A stretch of 64,000 nucleotides of DNA from contig NZ_JAFMPM010000006.1 in assembly GCF_017349355.1 (NCBI RefSeq), positions 682,001-746,000 on the forward strand, read 5' to 3'. Positions 26,182 through 34,889 of this stretch are shown here, one piece after another. The first letter of the stretch is position 1, and each line of letters starts with the position of its first letter. The notes below the pieces were generated by a model. The model saw only the letters and a program-made list of their open reading frames with translations. It did not search any database and was not told where the DNA came from. This DNA comes from Thiothrix fructosivorans (GTDB taxonomy: Bacteria > Pseudomonadota > Gammaproteobacteria > Thiotrichales > Thiotrichaceae). The translations under genes and the position numbers were made by a program.

Positions 26182-26868
26182 CTAAAACTCCAGCTTGTAG
26201 CCCACCCCGTAGATGGATTTGATGAATTCGCATTCCGGCATAATGCTCTGGAGCTTGCGGCGCAGGTTCTTGATATGGCTATCCACCGCACGATCCGTTA
26301 CCTCGCGGCGGTCATCATACAAACGATCCAGCAATTGCGCCCGCGAATAGACTCTGGCAGGGTTAGCATACAGGTGTTCCAGCAGACGGAATTCGACTGG
26401 GGTCAAGTCCAGTTTATGTCCGTTAAGGTGAGCTTCCATGCGCTCGGTATTCATTTCAATGCCACTACTGGCGGCTTGTTCCAGCAATGGTCGATCCATG
26501 CGCCGCAGCAGATTTTTTACCCGTGCGACCAGTTCACGTGGGCTGTAGGGTTTGCAAACATAATCATCCGCTCCCAGCTCCAGCCCCAAAAGACGGTCGA
26601 TTTCGTCTACCCGTGCGGTTGCCATGATCACTGGTGTGTTGGTAAAGGTACGCAATTCATGAAAAATATCGATGCCATCCCGCCCCGGCAACATCAGGTC
26701 AAGAATGATCAAGTCGGGGGAATACGCCCGCACCCACGGTATGACCTTGGTTCCATGATCCAGCCAGTGTGAACGCAATCCCATCTGTTCCAGATACTCA
26801 CCCACTACTTGTGCCAGCTTTGGCTCGTCTTCCACCAGTAGAATGCATTTATTGGCAAAATCAGTCAT
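26182..26868 (-). CDS. OmpR/BaeR-type response regulator
   Basis: 228 residues from ATG 26868 (GGAAAGGG site). Receiver: LVEDEP acidic pocket, phosphorylated Asp in LIILDLMLPGRDG, Thr/Ala switch in VIMATAR and Lys in VCKPYSPRELVARV. DNA-binding winged helix: LTPVEFRLLEHLYANPARVYSRAQLL and RAVDSHIKNLRRKL. The likely partner kinase is at 28822-30267 on the same strand, but two plus-strand genes separate them. It sits just upstream of the beta-propeller operon, so control of the PQQ locus is plausible but unproven. Confidence 0.92.
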   Translation of the reverse strand: MTDFANKCILLVEDEPKLAQVVGEYLEQMGLRSHWLDHGTKVIPWVRAYSPDLIILDLMLPGRDGIDIFHELRTFTNTPVIMATARVDEIDRLLGLELGADDYVCKPYSPRELVARVKNLLRRMDRPLLEQAASSGIEMNTERMEAHLNGHKLDLTPVEFRLLEHLYANPARVYSRAQLLDRLYDDRREVTDRAVDSHIKNLRRKLQSIMPECEFIKSIYGVGYKLEF

Positions 26869-26968
26869 GACCCTTTCCGAATTAAAAAAGTGTGTTTCTC
26901 CATACTTCCTCCACAAAGTGATTTTAAATTAGCCATCAACGCGATTTGTTCACCTGAGAGGAGACTTC

Positions 26969-28237
26969 ATGAATACCTTGAAAACGCCAATAACGTTGCT
27001 GCTACTGGGTTGCGCCCTGACAGCTTGCGGTGGTTCCTCCACCAGTACCAGTACCACGACGACGGACACAACCGCGACGGACACAACCACCAACAGTGGA
27101 TCAACCTTAACCGTCACCACCAACTACGATCAAGTAGTTTCAGAAGGTACTAATGTCACCCTCGTTGCCACTGCTTCTGACAGTAGCGCAACCTATGCTT
27201 GGACACAAACGACCGGAACCGCCGTAACGTTGGGCAGCGCTAATACTTCGGTACTCAGTTTTGCAGCACCCAGTGTAGCAACCACCACCACGTTAACCTT
27301 TAAAGTCACCGCGAGTACCGCTACAGGAACAAGTTCAAAGGATGTTAACGTAGAAGTCTGGAAACCACTCAGCACTACGGATTCAACAGCGTTGGGTGAT
27401 TTCTCCGGCAAGTCTGGCTGGTCATGTACCGAAGATCCGCGTGATACTGGTTATACCTCCAGCGTTACCCGCAGCGAATCAACGGATACGATTAGCTATA
27501 CCATCAATGCCATACCCGCCCATGCCGTTGGAACCTTCCCCAATGCAGGCAACCCCAACACCCTAACACCGCAAACCTTTTCGTTCAAAATTCCGCGTTC
27601 CCCGCAAAAACAAAGCACTCCAACTGACGTGAAAAACTTTGGTTTCACGCTGGATGGCGTTACCTTCGATCGTAATACCGCCGAATGTTACAACAATGAA
27701 ACGGCGTGTAACTGGCGTTATGAAGCGATTACGCCCGGTATTGCCAGCGGGAAGTTTCAGTGGAGCTGGCTGGGGACGGATTGCAATAACGGTCATGTGC
27801 AACCTACCGGCAACTACCATTACCACGGTCTACCCGAAAGCTTGATCAACAAATTGGGCGATACGGGCAAGAAAATGACACAAGTTGGCTATGCCGCCGA
27901 TGGTTTCCCCATCTACGCGCGTTGGGGTTACAGCAATCCACTGGATACCAGCAGTGCATTGAAAAAAGTGACCGGCAGTTATGAACTCAAATCCGGTACG
28001 CGTCCCAGTGGCCCCGGCGGCACTTATGACGGCACATTCATTCAGGACTGGCAATACGTGGCAGGCTCCGGCGACCTAGATGATTGTAACGGGCGTTTTG
28101 GCATCACCCCCGAATACCCAGCGGGTACTTACCATTACTACTTGACCGACGATTACCCTTACATCCCGGATTGTGTGTACGGAACCCCAGATAGCAGTAC
28201 GACTGGCGGTGCAGGCGGCCCACCGCCACCGCTGTAA
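26969..28237 (+). CDS. YHYH-domain lipoprotein with Ig/PKD-like module
   Basis: 422 residues with GAGAGGAGA before the start. Lipoprotein signal with lipobox L-T-A-C at about residue 20. A Thr/Ser-rich linker follows, then an Ig/PKD-like strand domain (SEGTNVTLVATASDSSATYAW). The C-terminal half is the YHYH domain, with HVQPTGNYHYHGLPESL, GYAADGFPIYARWG and PAGTYHYYLTDDYPYI. The domain's function is not established and a metal role for its histidines is possible. It is transcribed with the EF-hand gene 25 bp downstream. Confidence 0.87.
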   Translation: MNTLKTPITLLLLGCALTACGGSSTSTSTTTTDTTATDTTTNSGSTLTVTTNYDQVVSEGTNVTLVATASDSSATYAWTQTTGTAVTLGSANTSVLSFAAPSVATTTTLTFKVTASTATGTSSKDVNVEVWKPLSTTDSTALGDFSGKSGWSCTEDPRDTGYTSSVTRSESTDTISYTINAIPAHAVGTFPNAGNPNTLTPQTFSFKIPRSPQKQSTPTDVKNFGFTLDGVTFDRNTAECYNNETACNWRYEAITPGIASGKFQWSWLGTDCNNGHVQPTGNYHYHGLPESLINKLGDTGKKMTQVGYAADGFPIYARWGYSNPLDTSSALKKVTGSYELKSGTRPSGPGGTYDGTFIQDWQYVAGSGDLDDCNGRFGITPEYPAGTYHYYLTDDYPYIPDCVYGTPDSSTTGGAGGPPPPL

Positions 28238-28262
28238 TCAACCACTAGCAGGATTTATCGGT

Positions 28263-28784
28263 ATGAAACGATTGAATAAGGTGGTGGCTACGGCTGCCGC
28301 CAGCTTACTGCTGCTGTCCACAACGCCAGTGATGGCGCACGGCGGTCACAACAACCTGATCCAGTTACGCGCCGAGGTAACCCGTTTGCATCTGGAAACG
28401 CATCTGGATGCCGCCACGCTGAGCAGTTTCGATGAAAACAAGGATGGGCAACTCACCCAAACCGAATTCGATACGCAACTGCCCGCCATCAAGCAATGGT
28501 TGCAAACGTATTTCAGTGTTCGCAACGAAGCGGGGGAATTGCTAACGCCCAGCTTATTTGATTTGCCAGTATCAGAAAGCGAACCGGGGAAAAGCGGCGA
28601 AACACGTATTAGCCATGTCCACATGGTGCAACAATACGCATGGTCGCTTGCGCCCACGCTGAAAGTCACGCTCAAACCGTTTGAACAAGGCAAACGCTTG
28701 CTGCTATTTAAAGAAGGCGGCTTTTTCATGCGACCGCTGGATAACGAGCCACTGGAACTGACGGTCAGCGCCCCGGCGCAATAA
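28263..28784 (+). CDS. Secreted single EF-hand protein
   Basis: 173 residues, signal peptide ending VMAHGGH. One canonical EF-hand loop, DENKDGQLTQTEF (positions 1, 3, 5, 7, 9 and 12 are D, N, D, Q, T, E), which should bind calcium. The second loop position is Glu, not the Pro of lanmodulin loops, so lanthanide selectivity is not indicated. The C-terminal half is a beta-rich domain unknown to me. It is paired with the YHYH lipoprotein and near a lanthanide-type enzyme. Confidence 0.75.
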   Translation: MKRLNKVVATAAASLLLLSTTPVMAHGGHNNLIQLRAEVTRLHLETHLDAATLSSFDENKDGQLTQTEFDTQLPAIKQWLQTYFSVRNEAGELLTPSLFDLPVSESEPGKSGETRISHVHMVQQYAWSLAPTLKVTLKPFEQGKRLLLFKEGGFFMRPLDNEPLELTVSAPAQ

Positions 28785-28805
28785 GACCGCATTCCTCATC
28801 GGTCA

Positions 28806-28828
28806 TGCCTGAGTTTTCGACTCAGGCA
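28806..28828. terminator. Bidirectional hairpin between convergent genes
   Basis: TGCCTGAGT (28806-28814) and ACTCAGGCA (28820-28828) form a perfect 9-bp stem with a 5-nt loop. It contains the stop codon of the kinase gene. There is no long T run. Confidence 0.6.
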
Positions 28829-30267
28829 GACTCCGCCGGAAACGCCACCTCAATCAACAATCCACCCAGTGGCGAATGTCTCGCTTGAATCGTGCCGCCG
28901 TGGGCTTCCACGTTATTTTTGCAGATCGATAAACCCAACCCAGAACCACCCAAAGCACGGCTGCGCGACTTATCCACCCGGAACAGACGTTCAAACAAGC
29001 GGGGTAAAGCCGTATCTGGCACGCTCGGCGCACTGTCCTGAATCATGACCGTTACCTTGTCGCCTTGTTGCTGTGCAAGTATTTCCACTTCTCCGCCTGC
29101 ATCGGTATAGCGGTAACTGTTGCCCAGCAAATTAGCAAACAACTGGTAAAGACGATCGGCATCACCTTGTATCCACAGCGCTTGTTGCGGATCGAAGCGA
29201 GTCGTCAAGCCAATATGCTTTTCTTGCAAACGTGTTTTCGCGCCTAATGCCACCTCCGTCAGTACCGCCGTGAGGTCAACGGATTCAGTTGCCAAATTCA
29301 GTTCGGCACTGTCGGACAATGCAAGCTGGTGTAAATCTTCCACCAGTTTGCCCATCGCCAGCACATCGACATGCAGCGACTGGATGCGTTCTAGCGTCGG
29401 CTGGCGAATGCCGTCCAGCAGTGCCTCAATTTCACTGCGCAAAATGGCGATCGGGGTACGTAATTCGTGGGAAATATCCGCAATCCATTGCTGACGCAGG
29501 GTTTCATTGTGCTGCAAGGCTTCCGACAACGTATTGAAGGCTTGCGCCAAGCGCCCCAGCTCATCCTGTGTGCTCACCTCGATGCGAGTGTCAAATTTGC
29601 CCGTGGTCAAGGCTTGCGCTCCTTGGGTCAAGGAATGCACCGGGCGGAGCAAATGCCTGACCAATACCAGTGCCAGCATAAACGATAATCCAGCAGCAAA
29701 CAGGGCGATCAGGTAGAGGTTGCGTAATTGCTGATTCAAAAAAGTGCCCGCTAAATCATTGGGAATCATGCGACCTTGGCGTACATGCAACCAACCCACC
29801 GTTTTACCGGACACATGAATGACAACTGCCGTCAGGATGCCTTTGTCGCCGGGACGCGAGGCTAGATTATGGGGATTACCGATGATTAGTTGTTGATCGG
29901 CATCTAACAAGTTCAAGCGCGTACTCAACGGGCGTGGTAGCGGTTTGCCCCGCTCCGGTGATTCCATGTGAATAAATTCAGAGCTGCTCGGTGGTCGGGG
30001 AGGTGGGGGAGGCGGTTCACCAATACTTGCCAACAATCGACCCCATTGCTGAGGAGTGTCACGGATGAAATCCCAATTGCTATGGGCAGCAAATTCTTCA
30101 CTTAATTTATTCGCCAGTTCCTGTACCTTGTCCAGTTCCCCCGCACGATGGTAGTCGGCGAAACCGCTACGGAAGCTCCAGTTCATGAAGACCACCATGA
30201 CCAGCACCACCATGATGGTCGCGAGTAACATCGCGAGGAATAGTTTGGAAAAAATGTTCATCCGCAT
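28822..30267 (-). CDS. BaeS-like sensor histidine kinase
   Basis: 481 residues from ATG 30267 (AGGAGG at 9 nt). TM1 spans about 5-30, a periplasmic sensor of ~150 residues with a Pro-rich patch (PPPPPPRPP) follows, then TM2 near 185-205, HAMP (LVRHLLRPVHSLTQGAQAL) and the dimerisation helix with phospho-acceptor DISHELRTPIAILRSE. The ATPase domain has NLLGNSYRYT, LFERLFRVDKSR and GGSGLGLSI. It should pair with the BaeR-like regulator at 26182. The separation of the two genes by a plus-strand gene pair is unusual. Confidence 0.92.
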   Translation of the reverse strand: MRMNIFSKLFLAMLLATIMVVLVMVVFMNWSFRSGFADYHRAGELDKVQELANKLSEEFAAHSNWDFIRDTPQQWGRLLASIGEPPPPPPRPPSSSEFIHMESPERGKPLPRPLSTRLNLLDADQQLIIGNPHNLASRPGDKGILTAVVIHVSGKTVGWLHVRQGRMIPNDLAGTFLNQQLRNLYLIALFAAGLSFMLALVLVRHLLRPVHSLTQGAQALTTGKFDTRIEVSTQDELGRLAQAFNTLSEALQHNETLRQQWIADISHELRTPIAILRSEIEALLDGIRQPTLERIQSLHVDVLAMGKLVEDLHQLALSDSAELNLATESVDLTAVLTEVALGAKTRLQEKHIGLTTRFDPQQALWIQGDADRLYQLFANLLGNSYRYTDAGGEVEILAQQQGDKVTVMIQDSAPSVPDTALPRLFERLFRVDKSRSRALGGSGLGLSICKNNVEAHGGTIQARHSPLGGLLIEVAFPAESA

Positions 30268-30376
30268 TGCAACGCACCTCCTGCCCGCAGGATACACGCG
30301 AAATGGGTAGAAAATGTGGAGGAGGGTACGGTTTTTGGGAACGCGACAGATTTGGAACTACCGTTTCTTCTCAGCT

Positions 30377-30889
30377 TTACAAACTACCGTATTTCTTCGC
30401 AAACACCACCGATGGTTCGCCGCTGCGGTTATAAAAATGCAGCGTATTACCCACTTGCTGTACACTCCCCGCGCGTTGCAAAGTACGAATATAACTTCCT
30501 TCCCAGTTCCCCACATTGACCGTAGGCCCGCCCGGTGTCGTCGGCAATACGCGGCAAACGGCTTTACCCTTCTCAACGCCCGTCATCATAAAGCCGGTAT
30601 GCCCGACCCGCTTAAAGTTTGTGGTGTAATCATTGCAACCGGATGAACCACTCAAAGCATCTTCCCCGACTTTCAAATTGATCTCCAATTCCGGCGGCAC
30701 TTCCGTACCGTAAATGGAAAGCAACCGCCATTCACTGCCCAACAAGGACGGGCCACCGCTGTTCAGTGGGCATGTTCCGCTAGCAGATTCAGCCGCAGCT
30801 AAACCTGTACTAGCCAGCACTATTGCTACCCACAGTACAGAACCGCTTAATAAATTAAATAAATTACTCGTAACAAATGATCGTTTCAT
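30377..30889 (-). CDS. META domain protein (HslJ-like)
   Basis: 170 residues with a hydrophobic N-terminal signal. The META domain follows: GSEWRLLSIYGTEVPPELEI, ALSGSSGCNDYTTNFKRVG, FMMTGVEKGKAVC and LHFYNRSGEPSVVFAKK. Related proteins (HslJ) are envelope lipoproteins or secreted proteins linked to stress and drug tolerance, with no known enzyme activity. There is no clear lipobox in the signal, so a soluble periplasmic form is likely. Confidence 0.8.
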   Translation of the reverse strand: MKRSFVTSNLFNLLSGSVLWVAIVLASTGLAAAESASGTCPLNSGGPSLLGSEWRLLSIYGTEVPPELEINLKVGEDALSGSSGCNDYTTNFKRVGHTGFMMTGVEKGKAVCRVLPTTPGGPTVNVGNWEGSYIRTLQRAGSVQQVGNTLHFYNRSGEPSVVFAKKYGSL

Positions 30890-30916
30890 GCGTTTTTTTT
30901 TCCTGAGTTAAAGACG

Positions 30917-31525
30917 TTAAGCAGCCACTTGTTGCACTTTGTCGTGGAGAATCGCCCTGCCTTGACTCAACAGCGTGTCGATTTCAATGTGGATAAAACG
31001 CCCCAAAATCGCTTTATTCAAACCCGAAGCACGGCTGATCGCCTCCTGCTGGGTCATGATGAAACTTTCCACAATCAGACTGCACACGGTTGCTTGTAGC
31101 TTCTGGAAAACCTGAATCACGGCTAATGCCTCGGCGGGTGGGAATTCTTCCAGCAGGTGGGTCTGAATATAGTTAATCATCCACGCCCACATACCTAACA
31201 TCGCGGGATTGGGGATGTTATGTTTGACATGTACAATGCCAATCAATGCCTGCCACGCCCAATAATGCTCATCAAAATGCCCTCCCGTGGTCACTTGATA
31301 CCATTGCCGTAAGGTGTTTTCCCGCATGGCTCGATCTTTAGGGTTGATATGCTGTTGCGTTGCCGCATCACTGTATATCAGATCGTAAAATCCCTTGATC
31401 AGCGGTGCTTCGCATTGCTTGAAAAACCCTTGGTAGCGTTGGAGCAAGACCCCATCTGCCGCTGTAGGTATTAATATTGCTGGAATAGTTTCTAGAATGC
31501 GCTGCGTCATGTCTGTTAAATTCAT
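30917..31525 (-). CDS. Protoglobin-domain protein
   Basis: 202 residues, no signal. The helices around YQGFFKQCEAPLIKGFYDLIYSD, HFDEHYWAWQALIGIVHVKHNIP and the long C-terminal amphipathic helices fit the protoglobin/globin-sensor fold. The His in IGIVHVKH is the likely proximal haem ligand. There is no attached signalling output (GGDEF, methyl-accepting or kinase), so it is a stand-alone gas sensor or carrier. It lies in a minus-strand run with the META and pseudokinase-like genes. Confidence 0.7.
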   Translation of the reverse strand: MNLTDMTQRILETIPAILIPTAADGVLLQRYQGFFKQCEAPLIKGFYDLIYSDAATQQHINPKDRAMRENTLRQWYQVTTGGHFDEHYWAWQALIGIVHVKHNIPNPAMLGMWAWMINYIQTHLLEEFPPAEALAVIQVFQKLQATVCSLIVESFIMTQQEAISRASGLNKAILGRFIHIEIDTLLSQGRAILHDKVQQVAA

Positions 31526-31566
31526 TGCTAGGTTTCCGTTTTGTTATTGCCCTAAGACATCAATGT

Positions 31567-32814
31567 TTAAAACGCGCTAAGTTCAGCCGTTTTATCTTCC
31601 AATACTTGTTGCGCGGGAATGAGATTATTCAAACCAAACTCCTGAATCAGTTGGCGCGTCATCGGCAACAATTGCGCCGCTTGCTCAAGGTCATTGGTTT
31701 GCAATGCCACTCTGACTTGACGCAAATGCGCCGCCGTAATTTCCTGCCCTAACCGCGCCACTTGGGGATGCTGTGGCGCTTGCGCACGCAATTGCCGTGC
31801 AAAATGCAATGCACCGTCACTCGCACCTAAGTTCCCCACCTCCATCGCCGCGTAAGCACGTTGAATCAGTTCATCTATACCGCTGTACTCGGCGGCTATC
31901 GGTGGTGGTGTGGTTTCTGGTATCACCACCGGTTCAGCAATCACAGGCTCAGGGACGGGCGGCGACACGACTTTACTGACAGGCGGCGGTACTACTTTTT
32001 TCTCAAGCACCACCGCCACCGGACGTTGCTGCTCAATAGGAGACGCATCTAACGCAACGGCTGGTGTCGCTTGATCCAATTGCGTTACCGCTACGGTCAT
32101 CACCGCCGTGCTAGGCAAAGACGCCAAGACCACCCTTGGCGCAGCAAGTTGTGCCGTGGGTGGTGGTGGCGGCGTCACCGTATTTAATTTCATCACCGCA
32201 TTACCTGCCACCGCTGTAAACACCCCAAACAAGGTCAATAACCCCCCCGTCATCAAGGCTTGCCCTAGATGCTTGCGCGGCATGAGTTGATGGTGCGTGG
32301 CACGTTTTTCCAATGCCTGAATTTCTGGAGCAAATGCTGTAGCTAACAGGTAAAGGCTTGCTTTTCCGGCACATAACAACAGCGCTGGATCAATCTGTGC
32401 ATCCAGATAACCTTGCTTCACCAACGGGTTAATCTGCTGACGCGTCAGGCGATAACAGCGCTGCGGTATCTCGGATTGACTCAGTAAACTCTGTAATTCC
32501 CAGCTATCCGGGCTTTGCAAGACAAAGTAAGCCAATTCCTCGTCTTGACCATACGCCAAGGTTTCCAAGACCCACGGCATCCCCACGCGTTGGTAAGTCT
32601 TGCACATGTGTTGAAACATCGTATCCAAAGACCACGTAGCAGTCGTTGTCGGCAGCACATGAATCAAGACGCGTGACTCTAAGCCTTGGTGTTTAACTTG
32701 TTCTAGATCACGCCCTCGGTAGACTTTTCCTGCTGCTGATACCGCAATACACCCCAATAAAGCATAACGGTTACTCAGGATAAGATGCTTACCTGAATGA
32801 TTCAAAGCCCCCAT
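31567..32814 (-). CDS. Membrane protein with degenerate kinase-like N-terminus
   Basis: 415 residues from ATG 32814 (GGAG at 7 nt). The first ~170 residues (LSNRYALLGCIAVSAAGKVYRGRDL, then RVLIHVLP) echo a Ser/Thr kinase N-lobe but lack the invariant Lys, HRD and DFG residues, so at best it is a pseudokinase. One membrane span (about 192-215) is followed by a Pro/Val-rich stretch and a helical C-terminal domain of ~100 residues that looks TPR-like (AYAAMEVGNLGASDGALHFA). Function is unknown. It may be a scaffold in the cell envelope. Confidence 0.55.
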   Translation of the reverse strand: MGALNHSGKHLILSNRYALLGCIAVSAAGKVYRGRDLEQVKHQGLESRVLIHVLPTTTATWSLDTMFQHMCKTYQRVGMPWVLETLAYGQDEELAYFVLQSPDSWELQSLLSQSEIPQRCYRLTRQQINPLVKQGYLDAQIDPALLLCAGKASLYLLATAFAPEIQALEKRATHHQLMPRKHLGQALMTGGLLTLFGVFTAVAGNAVMKLNTVTPPPPPTAQLAAPRVVLASLPSTAVMTVAVTQLDQATPAVALDASPIEQQRPVAVVLEKKVVPPPVSKVVSPPVPEPVIAEPVVIPETTPPPIAAEYSGIDELIQRAYAAMEVGNLGASDGALHFARQLRAQAPQHPQVARLGQEITAAHLRQVRVALQTNDLEQAAQLLPMTRQLIQEFGLNNLIPAQQVLEDKTAELSAF

Positions 32815-32859
32815 ACCACGACTCCATTTCTTCAAAAAAATACCGAACGGCAAAAACAA

Positions 32860-33224
32860 TCAGAATAAATAACCCGTAACGATCGTGTCGCCAACCCTAG
32901 AAATATTACTTAACACCCCACGTGTAGCAGCAGCATACTAAACCGATTCACCTTGAAACCAAGTAAGAACGCCCTGTTACCCGTAACATCACAAGGATTT
33001 TAGGGCGAAAATATCGCCTATATTCTGGATAAACACACTCGAAAAAAATTACCCAATCAAATGAAAAATAAGTATAAATAGGGTTAACTCTAAACATTCG
33101 TGACCAAGCGTTACAATTCTGACGTTGTTGGAGATGTTGCATCCATGCAACTATTAGTAATTAATGACTTAGTAACATTGCAGAAGGACTGAGCTGTTTT
33201 TTTATTAAGAAGAAAAGGGATTTT
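32860..33224. other. Intergenic region between divergent genes
   Basis: 365 bp without a supported gene. Minor symmetric motifs occur (GTTAC/GTAAC near 32970-32982, TAGGGCGA/TCGCCTA at 33001-33020). The AAGGGA site near 33210-33218 belongs to the next gene. Promoters for both directions must lie here. Confidence 0.4.
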
Positions 33225-34805
33225 ATGGTCGAAAAAGATTTTATCGAAAAAGAGCTAGAACAAATATTAGCCAGCCGATTATTGGAGAGCAAAAAACAAG
33301 CATGTAATTTCCTAACGTACACCGTGACAGAAACGTTAGCCGGACGTGGCGAAAAAATTACACAATACGCTATCGCGATTGACGCACTCGGTAAGCCAAC
33401 AGATTTTTGTCCAACCGAAAGCCCAGCGGTACGGGTGGAGGCGGGGCGTGTGCGCAAATTATTGGAAGCGTATTACGCCAGTGAAGGGCAACACAGCAAA
33501 GTCAAAATCGTCTTACCCAGTGGCAGTTACCAGCCGGTGTTTGAATATGGCACGCCTGCGCCCCCCACCACCGTGCAGTCGTTTGAGCCAAAAAGCATCC
33601 AATCACTCGGCCCTAAAGTACACATTAGCTATCAAGATACCGCGCTGATCCGCGATCCTGCCTTACGCGGCTTGGTCTACAATATGCGCTCGATTTTACC
33701 CATGACACTGGGTAATTTCCGCGAAGTGCGCATCGCTTTAGCACGCGCTAGCGCTGGCAAACACCCGCAAACCGATGTCCTTGCTTCCGCATGGCGGCGG
33801 CATCAGGCAGAATTTCTGCTGCAATGCACCGCAGAAGTCACCGAAACCGGTTTCGCGCTGCGTTTCGTCCTATTGCACACCCTTACACGCGAAGAAGTCT
33901 GGTCTGAAAATGCTCACTTGCCCCTGCATCATACCCAGCAAACCTTGGAAGCCATTTTCAGCCAATTGATACAGGAAACGTTTAGCCTGCATCGCGGAGT
34001 AGCAATGGCTTACTGGAGTCGTTACTGGAAAAATCGTGACATCATCCCTAGCCACTACCAAGTGTTGGTGGAACATGTCGCCTTTATTCAGGAAACAGCG
34101 GGGGATACCAATCTCCAAGCGTTTTTGGAGGCTTGCCAAACTCGCACGCAACGTTACCACGATGATGCTTTAGCACACCTGCATTACGCCGTGCTGTGCT
34201 TGTATGCCTACATGCTCGGCGATACCAGTACCCCGCTGGAAACGCAATGGCATCGCCTCGCCTTACGCGCCTTAGAACTCAACCCCGGTAATGCCTTGGC
34301 ACACAGCATTTTCGCGCTGGAATGTTTCCACCGAGGCGATCACGAAATGGGGCAGGTGGAAATCGAAACTGCCCGCCAAGTGAATCCCCATGATGCAACG
34401 GGCGGGCATCTCATGGCAGTTGGACTCTGTGCGCTACGCCAATGGGAATTGGCGTTTACCCTGATGCGCGATATTGCAGGGCTGGAATCCAGTTATCCCG
34501 ACCCGCGCCGCACGATTCCCTGCCTGTTTTATTTCAGACGCGGCGAATTTGCCCGCATTGCCAGCGCTACCCCGCAATTCACCGAGTTAGGCGGCTGGGA
34601 AACCTTTGGCAAGCTGGCGAATCATTGCCGTACTGACGATTGCAAAGGCTGTATCCAGACCCTCAGCCAAGCCGTGGATAAGGTAAGCCCACAAACCACC
34701 TCGCTACCCAACAACAGCGCTTGGGCAAGTGTGCAACAACGTTTACCCCCATCTAGCAGCGCTCGGTTAAACGATTTAGCCCTGCACAACACCGCATTAC
34801 AATAA
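33225..34805 (+). CDS. TPR protein with adenylate-cyclase-associated N-terminal domain
   Basis: 526 residues, no signal. The N-terminal ~110 residues (KQACNFLTYTVTETLAGRGEKITQYAIAIDALGK, then DFCPTESPAVRVEAGRVRKLLEAYY) match a module often found at the N-terminus of bacterial cyclase-like and TPR regulatory proteins. The C-terminal ~250 residues contain helical TPR-like repeats (ALRALELNPGNALAHSIFAL, ARQVNPHDATGGHLM). No cyclase catalytic domain is present. Probably a cytoplasmic regulator or scaffold, divergent from the pseudokinase-like gene. Confidence 0.65.
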   Translation: MVEKDFIEKELEQILASRLLESKKQACNFLTYTVTETLAGRGEKITQYAIAIDALGKPTDFCPTESPAVRVEAGRVRKLLEAYYASEGQHSKVKIVLPSGSYQPVFEYGTPAPPTTVQSFEPKSIQSLGPKVHISYQDTALIRDPALRGLVYNMRSILPMTLGNFREVRIALARASAGKHPQTDVLASAWRRHQAEFLLQCTAEVTETGFALRFVLLHTLTREEVWSENAHLPLHHTQQTLEAIFSQLIQETFSLHRGVAMAYWSRYWKNRDIIPSHYQVLVEHVAFIQETAGDTNLQAFLEACQTRTQRYHDDALAHLHYAVLCLYAYMLGDTSTPLETQWHRLALRALELNPGNALAHSIFALECFHRGDHEMGQVEIETARQVNPHDATGGHLMAVGLCALRQWELAFTLMRDIAGLESSYPDPRRTIPCLFYFRRGEFARIASATPQFTELGGWETFGKLANHCRTDDCKGCIQTLSQAVDKVSPQTTSLPNNSAWASVQQRLPPSSSARLNDLALHNTALQ

Positions 34806-34889
34806 CAGGGAGCAACATTCGGGCGGGAATGGCTGGATGCTGGCGCCGCCTCTCCGTATACTTTAAGCCCCCAGTTGTTGAGATGACGC

